Shown: positions 16,114-25,934, counted from the stretch's first letter. The stretch is 64,000 nucleotides of DNA from Paenalcaligenes sp050487225 (GCF_050487225.1 NZ_JBKQGY010000002.1:310001-374000), one strand, 5' to 3'. The notes: generated by a model not told the origin, from the sequence alone. Made by a program: numbers and translations.

Positions 16114-19100
16114 TTATTTGACGTGCTGGCTTACGTGCGCCAACAATACTTGCAGCGGGTGACGTAACGTTTGTTCGTTCATGCGTTTCACCTGACTGCG
16201 GCACGAATACCCTGTAGCCAAGGCTTCGCCTTTTTCAGCAGGTGCGTCCAAGTGCTTAGCCCATGACTGACTAAAGATAGTCTTGGACGTTTCTTGGTTA
16301 CGGCTTTCATGTCCGTAAGTACCCGACATACCGCAGCACCCTGCTGGCGGAATGTTCAGCGACAAGCCACAACGTTTGAATAACTGCGCCCACGGCTGAA
16401 TACTATTTGGAGCATTGGTTTTTTCAGTACAGTGCGGCAGCAGTCGGTATAGCTGCTCGGTAGACGCTACTGCCACATCTTCAGGCAACGCGTTCAATAA
16501 CCACTCTTGTGGCAACTGCACTTGCGGCACGATGCCAATGTCAGGCACCGAGGTGTATTCCTGACGGTACACCAGCGTCATGGCAGGGTCTAAGCCCACC
16601 AACGGAATATCAAAGCCCGCGACGGTCTGCAATTGACGCGTATTGTGTATGGCTGCTTTAGCAAAGGCTTTGCGGAAACCCTGTACGTGCAACGGTTTAC
16701 CGTTGGGGTTCAACGGTGCCAACCACACTTGATAACCCAAGCGCGAAGCCAGCTCGATTAACGCTGCCAACACAGGAGTTTCAAAATAGCGGGTGAACAC
16801 GTCTTGCACGAGGATCACGCTACGTGCGCGCTCTTCAGCCGTCAACGCCGTTAATGCTAAGGGCGTAGCAGGACGCACATTCCACGCTTTTAGCACCTCG
16901 CCAAAATCCATAGAACTGAACATGGGGCTATCCACCATGCCTATGCGTTTTTCCAGAATACTTTTCACCCACTTCTGACGCAGCATGCCGTTATACAGCC
17001 ACGGCATTTTGCTTAACGTTGGCATGCTGTATTCCAACGAGGCAATCAAGTAATCGCGCACAGGGCGGGCATAGCGACGGTGGTACAAACCCAAGAATCT
17101 AGAACGCAGCTCGGGGATGTTCACTTTAATTGGGCATTGGCCTACACATGATTTACAGGCTAAACACCCCGACATAGCTTCATACACTTCGTGCGAGAAA
17201 TCGGGTGTTGCTTGTGGGTCTTGTTTAGACGCACGCTTTTTCCACAGCCCTTTCCAGAACGATTGTGGCTCTTGCTCTACGGCGAGCACATCCACACCAG
17301 ACTGCTCTTGCAAGCGCAGCCATTCGCGCATTAACGATGCACGCCCTTTAGGAGAATGGGTGCGCTCACGCGTGGCTTTCCACGATGGGCACATGGCGTC
17401 GTTTAGATCGTAGTTAAAGCAGGCGCCATTACCGTTACAGTGCATGGGCGTGCCAAAACTTTGCCATGTACGCAGCGGCATTTGTCGGTCGTACTCACCA
17501 CGTAGTGTCACTTTGTCGATCTTGAGCAAAGCCGCTTCAGGCTGTGTGGCGGGCGTCGCAATCTTGCCGGGGTTCAGCTGGTTATGCGGGTCAAACGCCG
17601 CTTTAAGCTGCTGCAAGGCTGGGTACAAATCACCAAAGAAAGCAGGTGCGTATTCAGAGCGCACGCCTTTACCGTGCTCACCCCACAACAAGCCGCCGTA
17701 ACGCTGGGCAAGCTCAGCCACTGCATCCGAAATAGGACGAATCATCGCGGCTTGCGCTGGGTCTTTCATGTCTAAGGCCGGACGCACGTGCAACACACCA
17801 GCATCCACATGACCAAACATACCGTATTCCAGATTATGGCTATCCAGCACCGCACGGAACTCGGCAATAAAGTCGGCCAAATTCTCAGGGGGCACAGCGG
17901 CATCTTCCACAAACGGCTGTGGACGCGCTTCGCCCTCTACGTTACCCAGTAAACCTACTGCACGTTTACGCATGCCATACACGCGTGTGACGGCGTCAGA
18001 GCCTTGTGCAATGGTATGCCCCAAACGAGTAACAGTCTGGTCTTGCTGCAAGTGCTCAATAAAGGTGCGTACCTGCGCTGCTACCTCGTCTTCACTGTCG
18101 CCGCTAAATTCCACCAAGTTAATACCCAAGGTTGGGCGCTCATCTTGCGGGAAGTATTCCGATACGCTGTTCCAGACGAAATCTTTCATCGCCAGCATCA
18201 ACACCTTGGAATCCACCGTTTCAATGGACAAGGGGTTTTGTGCTTGCAAGGCATGCGCATCACGCAGCGCATCCATAAAACTGCCGTAACGCACATTAAT
18301 GAGGGTAGAAAACTTAGGAATAGGCAGCACATTGAGCTTGGCCTCAACCACAAAACCCAGCGTACCTTCGGCACCGCACAACACGCTGTTCAGGTTAAAG
18401 CGGCCGTCTTGCTCCCACAGGTGAGCCAAGTCGTAGCCCGTCAAACAACGGTTGAGCTTAGGGAAACCTTTTTCAATTTGCTCAGCACGCTCTTCGCTGA
18501 TTTGGCGTGCTGTACGGAACACTTCACCCACTTTACCGGGCTGCGCACAGGCTGCGTCTAGCTGGTCTTTGTTCAGCGGTTCACCGTGCAGGGCTTCGCC
18601 GCCCAGCAGCACCATGTCTAGTTCTAAGACGTGGTCACGTGTTTTACCGTACTTACAGCTACCCTGCCCGCTGGCGTCGGTATTAATCATGCCGCCTAAG
18701 GTTGCCCGATTCGAGGTGGACAACTCTGGCGCAAAAAATAGACCGTGAGGTTTTAGGGCGGCGTTCAATTGGTCTTTCACCACACCGGCACGCACGCGAA
18801 CCCAACGCTCTTCTACGTTGATTTCCAGTATCTGGTTTAGGTGACGTGACAGATCCACCACAATACCGTCGGTCAGCGACTGACCATTGGTACCGGTACC
18901 ACCACCACGCGGCGTCAGGGTGATATTGCTATATGCCTTCTCGCCCATCAGGCTCGCCAGACAGCGCACGTCTTCTATAGAGCGAGGAAACACCGCCGCT
19001 TGTGGCAAACGCTGATAAATGGAGTTATCTGTAGCCAACACCGTGCGGTGCGCGTAGTCGGTTTGGATCTCACCCGTGAAGCCACGCTGCGCCAGCGCCT

Positions 19101-19161
19101 TCAAAAATTCGGCATAACGGGGAGCTACTGGATCGAGGGTCTGGACGGAAGCAATATTCAT
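16114..19161 (-). CDS. ydiJ: FAD- and Fe-S-binding dehydrogenase, YdiJ type (D-2-hydroxyglutarate dehydrogenase-like)
   Basis: A 1015-residue protein with the length and order of E. coli YdiJ (1018 residues). The FAD-binding PCMH domain is at about 45-280 (FPRSIEDV, TPRGGGTGTNGQSL, ATLGGMINTDASGQG), then the FAD-oxidase C-terminal domain (GHVDAGVLHVRP, GEHGKG, KAAFDPHNQLNPGKI). A ferredoxin-like segment with CLACKSCVGQCPIKVNIPEL holds a 4Fe-4S motif, and the end is a CCG-type domain (PAGCCGMSG). It probably oxidises a D-2-hydroxyacid, D-2-hydroxyglutarate in the best studied relatives, and passes electrons to the respiratory chain. A LysR gene starts divergently 127 bases away and may regulate it. 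Confidence 0.9.
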   Translation of the reverse strand: MNIASVQTLDPVAPRYAEFLKALAQRGFTGEIQTDYAHRTVLATDNSIYQRLPQAAVFPRSIEDVRCLASLMGEKAYSNITLTPRGGGTGTNGQSLTDGIVVDLSRHLNQILEINVEERWVRVRAGVVKDQLNAALKPHGLFFAPELSTSNRATLGGMINTDASGQGSCKYGKTRDHVLELDMVLLGGEALHGEPLNKDQLDAACAQPGKVGEVFRTARQISEERAEQIEKGFPKLNRCLTGYDLAHLWEQDGRFNLNSVLCGAEGTLGFVVEAKLNVLPIPKFSTLINVRYGSFMDALRDAHALQAQNPLSIETVDSKVLMLAMKDFVWNSVSEYFPQDERPTLGINLVEFSGDSEDEVAAQVRTFIEHLQQDQTVTRLGHTIAQGSDAVTRVYGMRKRAVGLLGNVEGEARPQPFVEDAAVPPENLADFIAEFRAVLDSHNLEYGMFGHVDAGVLHVRPALDMKDPAQAAMIRPISDAVAELAQRYGGLLWGEHGKGVRSEYAPAFFGDLYPALQQLKAAFDPHNQLNPGKIATPATQPEAALLKIDKVTLRGEYDRQMPLRTWQSFGTPMHCNGNGACFNYDLNDAMCPSWKATRERTHSPKGRASLMREWLRLQEQSGVDVLAVEQEPQSFWKGLWKKRASKQDPQATPDFSHEVYEAMSGCLACKSCVGQCPIKVNIPELRSRFLGLYHRRYARPVRDYLIASLEYSMPTLSKMPWLYNGMLRQKWVKSILEKRIGMVDSPMFSSMDFGEVLKAWNVRPATPLALTALTAEERARSVILVQDVFTRYFETPVLAALIELASRLGYQVWLAPLNPNGKPLHVQGFRKAFAKAAIHNTRQLQTVAGFDIPLVGLDPAMTLVYRQEYTSVPDIGIVPQVQLPQEWLLNALPEDVAVASTEQLYRLLPHCTEKTNAPNSIQPWAQLFKRCGLSLNIPPAGCCGMSGTYGHESRNQETSKTIFSQSWAKHLDAPAEKGEALATGYSCRSQVKRMNEQTLRHPLQVLLAHVSQHVK

Positions 19162-19288
19162 AAAAACAAAACCACAGATTCCTGAGTTTTACTCATGTAA
19201 ACTAATAAGAAAGGGCTAGTCTATAGTTTCAGTGATTACACGCTAGACCACAAACGAAATCTTCACCGTCGGATGGTGAACAAAATTC

Positions 19289-20194
19289 ATGAACGCTAGA
19301 CATCTCACTCCCTCCATGTCGTTGCTATTGGTGTTTGAATCCGCCGCACGCCATGAAAGCTACACTCGTGCAGCTGAAGACTTATCCCTTAGCCAAAGCG
19401 CCATCAGCAAACAGGTACAGGCGCTAGAAAGCCATTTGGGGCTACAGCTTTTCAGACGCGAAGGCCGTTCGGTACGTTTGACGGATGCTGGCCGCCGTTA
19501 CTACCTAGAGCTTACACACGCCCTGGGTTCTATACGTAGTGCTACCCTGCAAGCCATGTCGCACCAAAGCGGCAGTAGCACCCTACGCCTTGCCACCTTA
19601 CCCACCTTTGGGTCAAAGTGGCTATTACCGCGTATTCATGAGTTTTATACCGCCAATTCCGGTATTACCATCCACCTGCATTCACGCATTGGCGATCTGA
19701 ATTTTGAGCAAGGCGACTTGGATGCCGCCATCACAGTTGGTACGGGATATTGGCCTGATTGCACGGCACATCAACTGCAAAACGAACAATTGATTGCCAT
19801 CATCAACCCCGACGTTGCCAAGCAAAATGATGTCACTGCCGAATGGCTAGGCAAACAAACCCTGCTCACCATCAACAGCAACCCACAAGCGTGGGGCGAC
19901 TGGTTCTCACATTTCAATTTACCGCATACTCAAATGCGCATGGGGCCAAGCTTTGAGCTGACCTCGCATTTGATTCAAGCAGTACGCGCTGGCATTGGTG
20001 CGGGTTTGGTGCCGCAAGCATTAATTCTGGATGAGCTGCAACGCGGCGAATTGCAAACCGTAGGCCCCACCCTGATTAGCCCACGTAGCTACTACTTGGT
20101 GTACCCCAACCGTAACGCCTCTCTGCCTTCACTGATCGCGTTTAGGGAGTGGCTATTACAGCAATCGCCGCATCACGCGGCGACCACTGCGTAA
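19289..20194 (+). CDS. LysR-family transcriptional regulator, GcvA-like
   Basis: A 301-residue regulator. The winged helix-turn-helix lies at residues 8-66 (LLLVFESAARHESYTRAAEDL, QSAISKQVQALESHLG, LFRREGRSVRLTDAGRRY) and the ligand-binding domain follows from about 95 (LRLATLPTFGSKWLLPRI, the pattern of the GcvA/AmpR subgroup). It is divergent from the ydiJ-type gene with a 127-bp intergenic region and convergent with an amidohydrolase gene, whose stop is 2 bases away. The ydiJ-type gene is the most likely target by position; the inducer is unknown. Confidence 0.92.
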   Translation: MNARHLTPSMSLLLVFESAARHESYTRAAEDLSLSQSAISKQVQALESHLGLQLFRREGRSVRLTDAGRRYYLELTHALGSIRSATLQAMSHQSGSSTLRLATLPTFGSKWLLPRIHEFYTANSGITIHLHSRIGDLNFEQGDLDAAITVGTGYWPDCTAHQLQNEQLIAIINPDVAKQNDVTAEWLGKQTLLTINSNPQAWGDWFSHFNLPHTQMRMGPSFELTSHLIQAVRAGIGAGLVPQALILDELQRGELQTVGPTLISPRSYYLVYPNRNASLPSLIAFREWLLQQSPHHAATTA

Positions 20195-20196
20195 AC

Positions 20197-21105
20197 TTAG
20201 AAACCGTATAATTGCGCCGGATTATCCGTCAGGATCCTCTGGCGTAGTACGGGGTCTGGCAACAAGCGCAGCACTTCATTAACCAAGTCCTCATCGCGTG
20301 GCATAGAGGTAGACAACTGCACATGCGGCCAGTCAGTACCAAACACACAGCGATCAGCACGTTGCTGCACTAGGGCTTCGAAAAATGGGTCTACATCGGT
20401 AAACGGTGCAGCATCCAATGTGGAAATACGATTAGGGCCAGTTAATTTCACCCACGTATTGCCCGCTTTCATCAGTTCCAACAAACCTTGGAAGCCTGCT
20501 TCTTGTGTACCTTTAGCGGTAGACACATGCCCCATGTGATCAATCACACACGGCGTAGGCAACGCTGACAATCTATCTACCAGATGCTCAAAACGGGACA
20601 CATCTACCAAGAATTGAATGTGCCATCCCAATCCCTGCAAACGGTTGGCCAGACTGCGTACATCATCAAAGGTGATACCACCGGGGAACACCAAGTTAAT
20701 ACGCACACCGCGTATACCCAATGCATGCATACGCTCTAGCTCAGCGTCGGTCACCGAGGCATCTACCACGGCAACGCCACGCCATTGCATATCATCGTTT
20801 TGCGGCAATCCAGCCAAGGTATCCAGCATGAGGCTGTTATCAGTACCGTACACACTAGGCTGTACCAGCACTGCACGCTGGAAACCCAACGTGCGCAACA
20901 GCGTTCTGTACGATGCTTCACTAGCATCAGGTGGCGTATAGCTACGATTCGCCTGATACGGATATTTCTGCTGCGGTCCAAACAAATGAGCATGGCAATC
21001 ACACGCCCCAGCAGGTAAAGCCGCCTTATATAAGGGGCTTACCGCCAATGGACCGGGGATTGTTGGGGCAGCAATTGCTGCCTGTTCTACAACCAAACTA
21101 ACCAT
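20197..21105 (-). CDS. Amidohydrolase-superfamily hydrolase (COG3618, LigI/galactarolactone isomerase type)
   Basis: A 302-residue TIM-barrel hydrolase. Strand 1 carries the metal-type motif ACDCHAHLFG at about 33-42, the body has VLVQPSVYGTDN, GIRGVRINLVFPGG, CVIDHMGHV and VFGTDWPHVQ, and it ends NPAQLYGF. This set defines the COG3618 group, which includes 2-pyrone-4,6-dicarboxylate lactonase and D-galactarolactone isomerase, so a lactone or cyclic carboxylate is the likely substrate. It is the last gene of a dctP-dctQ-dctM-hydrolase operon, starting 6 bases after dctM ends. A paralogue is fused to a regulator at 24263-25873. Confidence 0.88.
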   Translation of the reverse strand: MVSLVVEQAAIAAPTIPGPLAVSPLYKAALPAGACDCHAHLFGPQQKYPYQANRSYTPPDASEASYRTLLRTLGFQRAVLVQPSVYGTDNSLMLDTLAGLPQNDDMQWRGVAVVDASVTDAELERMHALGIRGVRINLVFPGGITFDDVRSLANRLQGLGWHIQFLVDVSRFEHLVDRLSALPTPCVIDHMGHVSTAKGTQEAGFQGLLELMKAGNTWVKLTGPNRISTLDAAPFTDVDPFFEALVQQRADRCVFGTDWPHVQLSTSMPRDEDLVNEVLRLLPDPVLRQRILTDNPAQLYGF

Positions 21106-21111
21106 CTATGT

Positions 21112-22392
21112 TCAACCTACCAAACCTGGCAACCACAGCGTTACGGCAGGCACGTATGCCACCAGCGCCACCACGGCCAACAGCACTACCAGGAACGGCC
21201 ACAAATGGCGCGCTACTTGTTCTACTTTCAAGCCACTAATACTGGATGCCACGAACAAGGAGTACCCCAACGGTGGAGTCACCATACCCACGGCAAAGTT
21301 GATCACCACCATCGCACCCAATTGGATAGGATCCAAACCAATTTGCAAACCAACAGAAATCAGCACACCACTCAGGATCACCATGGCAGATACGGTATCC
21401 ATGATCGCGCCCAACACTAACAGCATCAGGTTAATCAACAGCAGCAAGACAAATGGGTTGGAGGTCAGGCTCAGCAATACATCGCTGATTTGTGATGGGA
21501 TTTGCTCACTTGCAATCACCCACGCAAAACCGTAGGCCACCACAATGATGAACATGATCACGGTAGTAGTACGCAACGAACCCATCAAAATTCCGGGTAG
21601 CGCTTTCCACTGCAAGTCTTTGTAGACGTACAAACCAATCACCAAGCTGTACAACGCGCCAACCATTGAGGCTTCGGTAGGTGTAAACACACCACCGTAA
21701 ATACCACCCAGAATCACCACTGGCGCCATGATGGCCCAGAAGCCTTCACGCAATGCCTTCAGCACGTCGCGACCACTAGGGCGTTTTTCTGGTTGAATCT
21801 TGTGCTTACGTGCGTACAACACGCTGACCACGCAGAAACCACCTGCCGCCAACAAGCCAGGTACTACACCAGCCAAGAACAGTTTGGAGATGGACTCCTC
21901 AGCCAACACACCCCAAATAATCATAGGAATGGAAGGAGGAATCATCTGGCCCAACGGCCCGATGGATGTCGCCAGCGCTGCGCCGTAACCGCGTGAGTAA
22001 CCACGCTGCTCCAGCTCGTTAATCATGATAGAACCTACAGCAGCCGTCGTCGCTGGAGCAGAACCCGAGATCGCACCAAAAAACGTACCAGCTGCCACGG
22101 TGGACATGGACAGCCCACCCGTAAAGTGGCCAAACAACGAGGACGCAATACGCACCAAACGTCGTGACAACCCACCAGCAGTCATCAAATCACCCGCCAG
22201 AATGAAGCCAGGAATAGCAATCAAACTGGTGACGGCACTACCGGCCAACAAACGCTGCACCAGAATCATCTGGTCAAAATCGGCCATCCACAACCCTACT
22301 GCGGTCAGAATGCCCAGCGTAAATGCAATGGGCACACCCATCAGTAGCAAGATGAACAGCCCTGAAATCAGTACGATGCCGACTTCACTCAT
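21112..22392 (-). CDS. dctM: TRAP transporter large permease (DctM)
   Basis: A 426-residue inner-membrane protein with about 12 hydrophobic helices, starting GIVLISGLFILLLMGVPIAF and containing the family stretches GAISGSAPATTAAVGSIM, MIPPSIPMIIWG and VGMVTPPLGYSLFVAS. It forms the sodium-driven translocation pore of a tripartite ATP-independent periplasmic transporter. Its start overlaps the stop of dctQ by 4 bases, showing translational coupling. Confidence 0.95.
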   Translation of the reverse strand: MSEVGIVLISGLFILLLMGVPIAFTLGILTAVGLWMADFDQMILVQRLLAGSAVTSLIAIPGFILAGDLMTAGGLSRRLVRIASSLFGHFTGGLSMSTVAAGTFFGAISGSAPATTAAVGSIMINELEQRGYSRGYGAALATSIGPLGQMIPPSIPMIIWGVLAEESISKLFLAGVVPGLLAAGGFCVVSVLYARKHKIQPEKRPSGRDVLKALREGFWAIMAPVVILGGIYGGVFTPTEASMVGALYSLVIGLYVYKDLQWKALPGILMGSLRTTTVIMFIIVVAYGFAWVIASEQIPSQISDVLLSLTSNPFVLLLLINLMLLVLGAIMDTVSAMVILSGVLISVGLQIGLDPIQLGAMVVINFAVGMVTPPLGYSLFVASSISGLKVEQVARHLWPFLVVLLAVVALVAYVPAVTLWLPGLVG

Positions 22393-22898
22393 GATGCCTT
22401 CTCCTCGGAAGCTTTAGCAGGTACGGGCTGAAACAACAGCACCAACGAATGCAGCACAATCAGAGCGCCACTCACAGGAATCGCAGCCGTTTGCAACCAC
22501 AATGGGTAACGCAAAGCGGGCGACACCTGAGTTGCCGTGAAGCCTACAAATTGCCACCCTGCCCACACCATCAGCGCGCCGAACAACAACACTAAAATGC
22601 AGCTGATTTTTTCCAAGCTAACCTCTAGCGGACGCGGCAGTGCAGCCAGCAGTAACGTGATACGCACGTGCCCCTGCTCTTGCACCATCACACTAGAAAA
22701 CAAAAAGATGCTCCAGCTAAATGCCAATACAGCCACTTCATCTGACCACGTCAGAGAAGCATTTAGCACATAGCGGAAGAACACACCGTCCAGCAAGGAA
22801 AACACCATAACCAACAAGCAAAGAGCGGCCAGAACGGCCGTTCCTCTGCTTATCCACTTGCTGACATTCTCAAGATACTTGCTCATGTCACTGCTCAC
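22389..22898 (-). CDS. dctQ: TRAP transporter small permease (DctQ)
   Basis: A 169-residue membrane protein with four hydrophobic helices and the family stretch SLLDGVFFRYVLNASLTWSDE-type segment (residues about 30-50) followed by VRITLLLAALPR. It pairs with DctM. It lies between the binding protein gene and dctM in the same direction. Confidence 0.92.
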   Translation of the reverse strand: MSSDMSKYLENVSKWISRGTAVLAALCLLVMVFSLLDGVFFRYVLNASLTWSDEVAVLAFSWSIFLFSSVMVQEQGHVRITLLLAALPRPLEVSLEKISCILVLLFGALMVWAGWQFVGFTATQVSPALRYPLWLQTAAIPVSGALIVLHSLVLLFQPVPAKASEEKAS

Positions 22899-22928
22899 GA
22901 GAAAAAGACATCACACTAGGCTCTCGAC

Positions 22929-23927
22929 TTATTGAGTCACTTGCCCCAACGCACGATCAAATACGTCAGCACCAATACTGTCGCGGTACTCGTCGTACAC
23001 AGGCTTCACAGCCTCACGGAACGCTGCAGCATCCGTCACTTCGTTCACTTGCATACCTTCAGCCGCAATACGCTCCAACAAGTCCAGCTCGTTCTGAGCT
23101 ACGGCAACACGTTGACGCTCAATCGCTTTGCGAGCAGCCGCCTGAACAATGGCTTGCTCTTCTTCGCTCATGCGGTTGAATGCTCGTTTGGACATCAACA
23201 GTGGCAGCGCGTTGTACGTGTGGTTAGTCAAGGACAGGTATTTCACTTCGCCAGCGTATTTGTTGGCGTAAATCACGGCCAATGGGATTTCTAAGCCGTC
23301 TACCGTACCTTGTTGTACCGCCGTAAATGCATCGCTCCATGGCAGCGCTACAGGGTTAGCACCCAAGGCTTTAAAGCTAGTCAAAAACAAGCTACTAGGC
23401 TGTACGCGCAGTTTCAAACCTTTGAACTCGGCAGGCTCAGTAATAGGACGTTGGTTGTTAATTGCGTGACGGAAACCCGCTTCAGCAAAACCCAACCCCA
23501 CAATCCCTTTAGCATCCAAACGCTGCAGCAGGTCTTGACCTACTTCACCATCCAACACGTCGTGCGCTTGTTGCTTGTTAGCAAACAAGAAAGGCAAGTC
23601 AGTCAATTGAAAGGCGGGCTCAATCGTGCCTACCTGTGTACCGGTGATCACACCAGCGTCCAAGGTACCCATCTGCATGCCTTGCAGCATTTCAGTGTCG
23701 TTACCCAACTGGTTGCTAGGGAAGAACTTCACGCTGAATTGGCCAGGTGCCGCTGCTTCCAGCTCTTCTTGAAAGTAATGTGCAGTAATCGCGTACGGAT
23801 CAACGGCGCTATCCGATGTTGTCCAACCCAAACGAATATTGGTGACTGCTTGTGCTGCACCAACCACTCCCAGTGTTAAGGCACACGCCAGCGCTACGCG
23901 CCATTTACCTTGTTTGCTTCCAATCAT
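22929..23927 (-). CDS. dctP: TRAP transporter substrate-binding protein (DctP)
   Basis: A 332-residue periplasmic protein with a signal peptide ending near residue 28 (GAAQA). Family landmarks: GNDTEMLQGMQMGTLDAG, the substrate-pinning region GLKLRVQPSSLFLTSFKALG with the conserved Arg for a carboxylate, and AVQQGTVDGLEIPL. The substrate is most likely an organic acid, in line with the hydrolase encoded in the same operon. The gene is divergent from the FadR-hydrolase fusion gene; operator-like sites lie between them. Confidence 0.93.
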   Translation of the reverse strand: MIGSKQGKWRVALACALTLGVVGAAQAVTNIRLGWTTSDSAVDPYAITAHYFQEELEAAAPGQFSVKFFPSNQLGNDTEMLQGMQMGTLDAGVITGTQVGTIEPAFQLTDLPFLFANKQQAHDVLDGEVGQDLLQRLDAKGIVGLGFAEAGFRHAINNQRPITEPAEFKGLKLRVQPSSLFLTSFKALGANPVALPWSDAFTAVQQGTVDGLEIPLAVIYANKYAGEVKYLSLTNHTYNALPLLMSKRAFNRMSEEEQAIVQAAARKAIERQRVAVAQNELDLLERIAAEGMQVNEVTDAAAFREAVKPVYDEYRDSIGADVFDRALGQVTQ

Positions 23928-24262
23928 TGCATCGCTCCTAAATATTCATGTCGTGTGCTGGTTTTATTCCTCTTTGCACACACCACTTGTACTACAAGTT
24001 TTTTTATCATAACATTTAAAACATAGAGCTTTGCAACCAAAAGCCTTGCCACATACCAAAAAAAAGCAACAACCCCAATAAAAAAACCTGTTTACCAAGT
24101 AGTAAAAACAAGGAAAAACAACTCAAAAAATAGGCAACTTGACCAACAAGAAGCGCAGCAACTTCTATGAAACAGACCTAAATCAGGCACTTTTCAGGGC
24201 TAAATAAACAAGTAACAGCAACTTGTTATCAAGTGACAAGCTCCGATGGTATGATAGCTTCC
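23928..24262. promoter_or_regulatory. Divergent control region with FadR/GntR-type operators
   Basis: This AT-rich 335-bp region separates dctP from the regulator-hydrolase fusion. It has several ACTTG/CAAGT half-sites. The best dyad, ACTTGT-ACT-ACAAGT (23985-23999), contains TTGT-N3-ACAA, which fits the FadR-subfamily consensus TNGTNNNACNA exactly. A second, ACTTG-TTAT-CAAGT (24221-24234), lies 30-40 bases before the fusion start. A weaker CTTG-N5-CAAG pair is near 24138-24150. They imply control of both divergent units by the fused regulator. Confidence 0.6.
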
Positions 24263-25873
24263 ATGAAAAAAAGCCCTGCACCCTCTAGACGTCAGCTATC
24301 GGAAGACATCTCGCGTTATTTAGAAACCGAGATTGCTCAAGGCCGCCTTAAACCTGGCGATCGCATTCCCACAGAATCGCAACTGACTGCCATGTTTGAA
24401 GTCAGCCGTAACGTGGTACGCGAAGCCGTGGCACGCCTGAAATCCGATGGTCTAGTAGAGAGCCACCAAGGGCTTGGGGCATTCGTTTCTGAGCGTGGGC
24501 TACACAACAGCTTCAAGATTGACCACGAAGAACTCAAAACCCTCTCTAAGCTGCGTCAGCTCTACGAGATGCGGTTAGACCTAGAAGTTTCCGCAGCCGG
24601 CATGGCCGCCAGAAGGCGCACCCGCAGCCAGTTAGAAGCCATACAAAATGCCTTCTTAGAGCTGCGCGAAGCCTTGCACCTTAATCAAGAGTTGATTGAA
24701 AAAAGCTTGGCGTTTAAACGCGCTATTGCTGAAGCCACGGCCAACGAATATTTCAAGAATTTCATCTTGTTCCTGACAGCGCATATCTTTGAGGTAGCCG
24801 CGCTGGAACGACGCGTGGAACACTCCAGCACCTTAAAGCGCACACTGCTGCAAGAGTATCAAGCCATCTTTGACGCCATCTTGTTGGGCGACCCAGACTT
24901 GGCACGACGCGCAACTTGGCAACAAGTGATCAACTCGGCTGAACGCAATGGTTTACAAGGCTTACAGGGCTGGGAAATCACCCGTATGACTTCCCTGGGT
25001 GAGACCTACGCACCACCCTGCCCCGCACCGTTACCAGTTTCTACACCGCCATCCATTACGCTGCCTGAAGGCGCGTGCGACTGTCACTTCCACATTATTG
25101 GTGACTCGTCCGTACACCCCTTCACCGCTCACCGTTCCTATACGCCACCACTGGCCACCCTAGAAAGCTACAAAGCCTTGCAACACACATTGGGGCTGAG
25201 TCGCGGCGTCATCGTGCAACCTAGCGTGTACGGTTATGACAACAGCGTACTACTAGAAGCCTTAAAAGAAGGCGGTGACAACTACCGTGGTGTAGTCGTG
25301 ATCAGCCAGCAAACCAGCGACGAAGAACTCTGGCGCATGCATGCGTTAGGGGTGCGTGGCGTACGTATTAACTTGTTGTACAAGAGTGGCGTAGAGGTAT
25401 CCGACGTCACTAGCTTGGCGTACCGCATTGCGCCACTAGGTTGGCACTTACAACTGCTGGTGGACATTTCAGAGTTCGCCGACCTGTACGACACCCTAGC
25501 CTACCTACCGGTAGAAGTGGTGATTGACCACATGGGCCACATGCCAGCCAGTATAGGCACGGCGCATCATGGTTTCCAAGCACTGCTGCGCCTGCTGCAA
25601 GAAAACAAAGTGTGGGTAAAGCTCTCTGGCCCTTACCGCTTCACCAATCAAGACGCTACACCCTACCAAGACGTCGCCCCTTATGCCACCGCGTTGATTG
25701 AAGCCAATGCCTCTCGTATGCTGTGGGCTACTGACTGGCCACATGTCTGCATACGCGTACCTATGCCTAACGACACCACGCTATTGGAAGATTTCTTTAG
25801 CTGGGCGAACCACGACGAAAAAATCATCCACCAAATCTTGGTAGATAACCCCGCGCGTCTGTACGGGTTCTAA
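24263..25873 (+). CDS. FadR-type regulator fused to a COG3618 amidohydrolase
   Basis: A 536-residue two-part protein in a single uninterrupted frame. Residues about 5-75 are a GntR winged helix (LSEDISRYLETEIAQGRLKP, FEVSRNVVREAVARLKSDGL) and about 90-230 an FCD ligand domain (LYEMRLDLEVSAAGMAA). After a proline-rich linker (APLPVSTPPS) come about 270 residues of a complete amidohydrolase: ACDCHFHIIGD, VIVQPSVYGYDN, GVRGVRINLLY, VVIDHMGHM, LWATDWPHV and the end NPARLYGF. The hydrolase part is a close paralogue of the free-standing one at 20197-21105. The ATG at 24263 follows AGCTTCC and is preferred; a GTG at 24233 lies in the operator. Metabolite-sensing and enzyme activity may be joined in one chain. 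Confidence 0.88.
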   Translation: MKKSPAPSRRQLSEDISRYLETEIAQGRLKPGDRIPTESQLTAMFEVSRNVVREAVARLKSDGLVESHQGLGAFVSERGLHNSFKIDHEELKTLSKLRQLYEMRLDLEVSAAGMAARRRTRSQLEAIQNAFLELREALHLNQELIEKSLAFKRAIAEATANEYFKNFILFLTAHIFEVAALERRVEHSSTLKRTLLQEYQAIFDAILLGDPDLARRATWQQVINSAERNGLQGLQGWEITRMTSLGETYAPPCPAPLPVSTPPSITLPEGACDCHFHIIGDSSVHPFTAHRSYTPPLATLESYKALQHTLGLSRGVIVQPSVYGYDNSVLLEALKEGGDNYRGVVVISQQTSDEELWRMHALGVRGVRINLLYKSGVEVSDVTSLAYRIAPLGWHLQLLVDISEFADLYDTLAYLPVEVVIDHMGHMPASIGTAHHGFQALLRLLQENKVWVKLSGPYRFTNQDATPYQDVAPYATALIEANASRMLWATDWPHVCIRVPMPNDTTLLEDFFSWANHDEKIIHQILVDNPARLYGF

Positions 25874-25884
25874 CCTCCACACAT

Positions 25885-25934
25885 AAAAAAAGCCCTGCTT
25901 GTTGCCACAACGGAAATACAAGCAGGGCTTTTTT
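25885..25934. terminator. Bidirectional terminator between convergent genes
   Basis: A long stem (25885-25902 with 25918-25934; core AGCCCTGCTTGT / ACAAGCAGGGCT) with A and T runs on either side. It ends the fusion gene on the plus strand and ffh on the minus strand. Confidence 0.9.
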
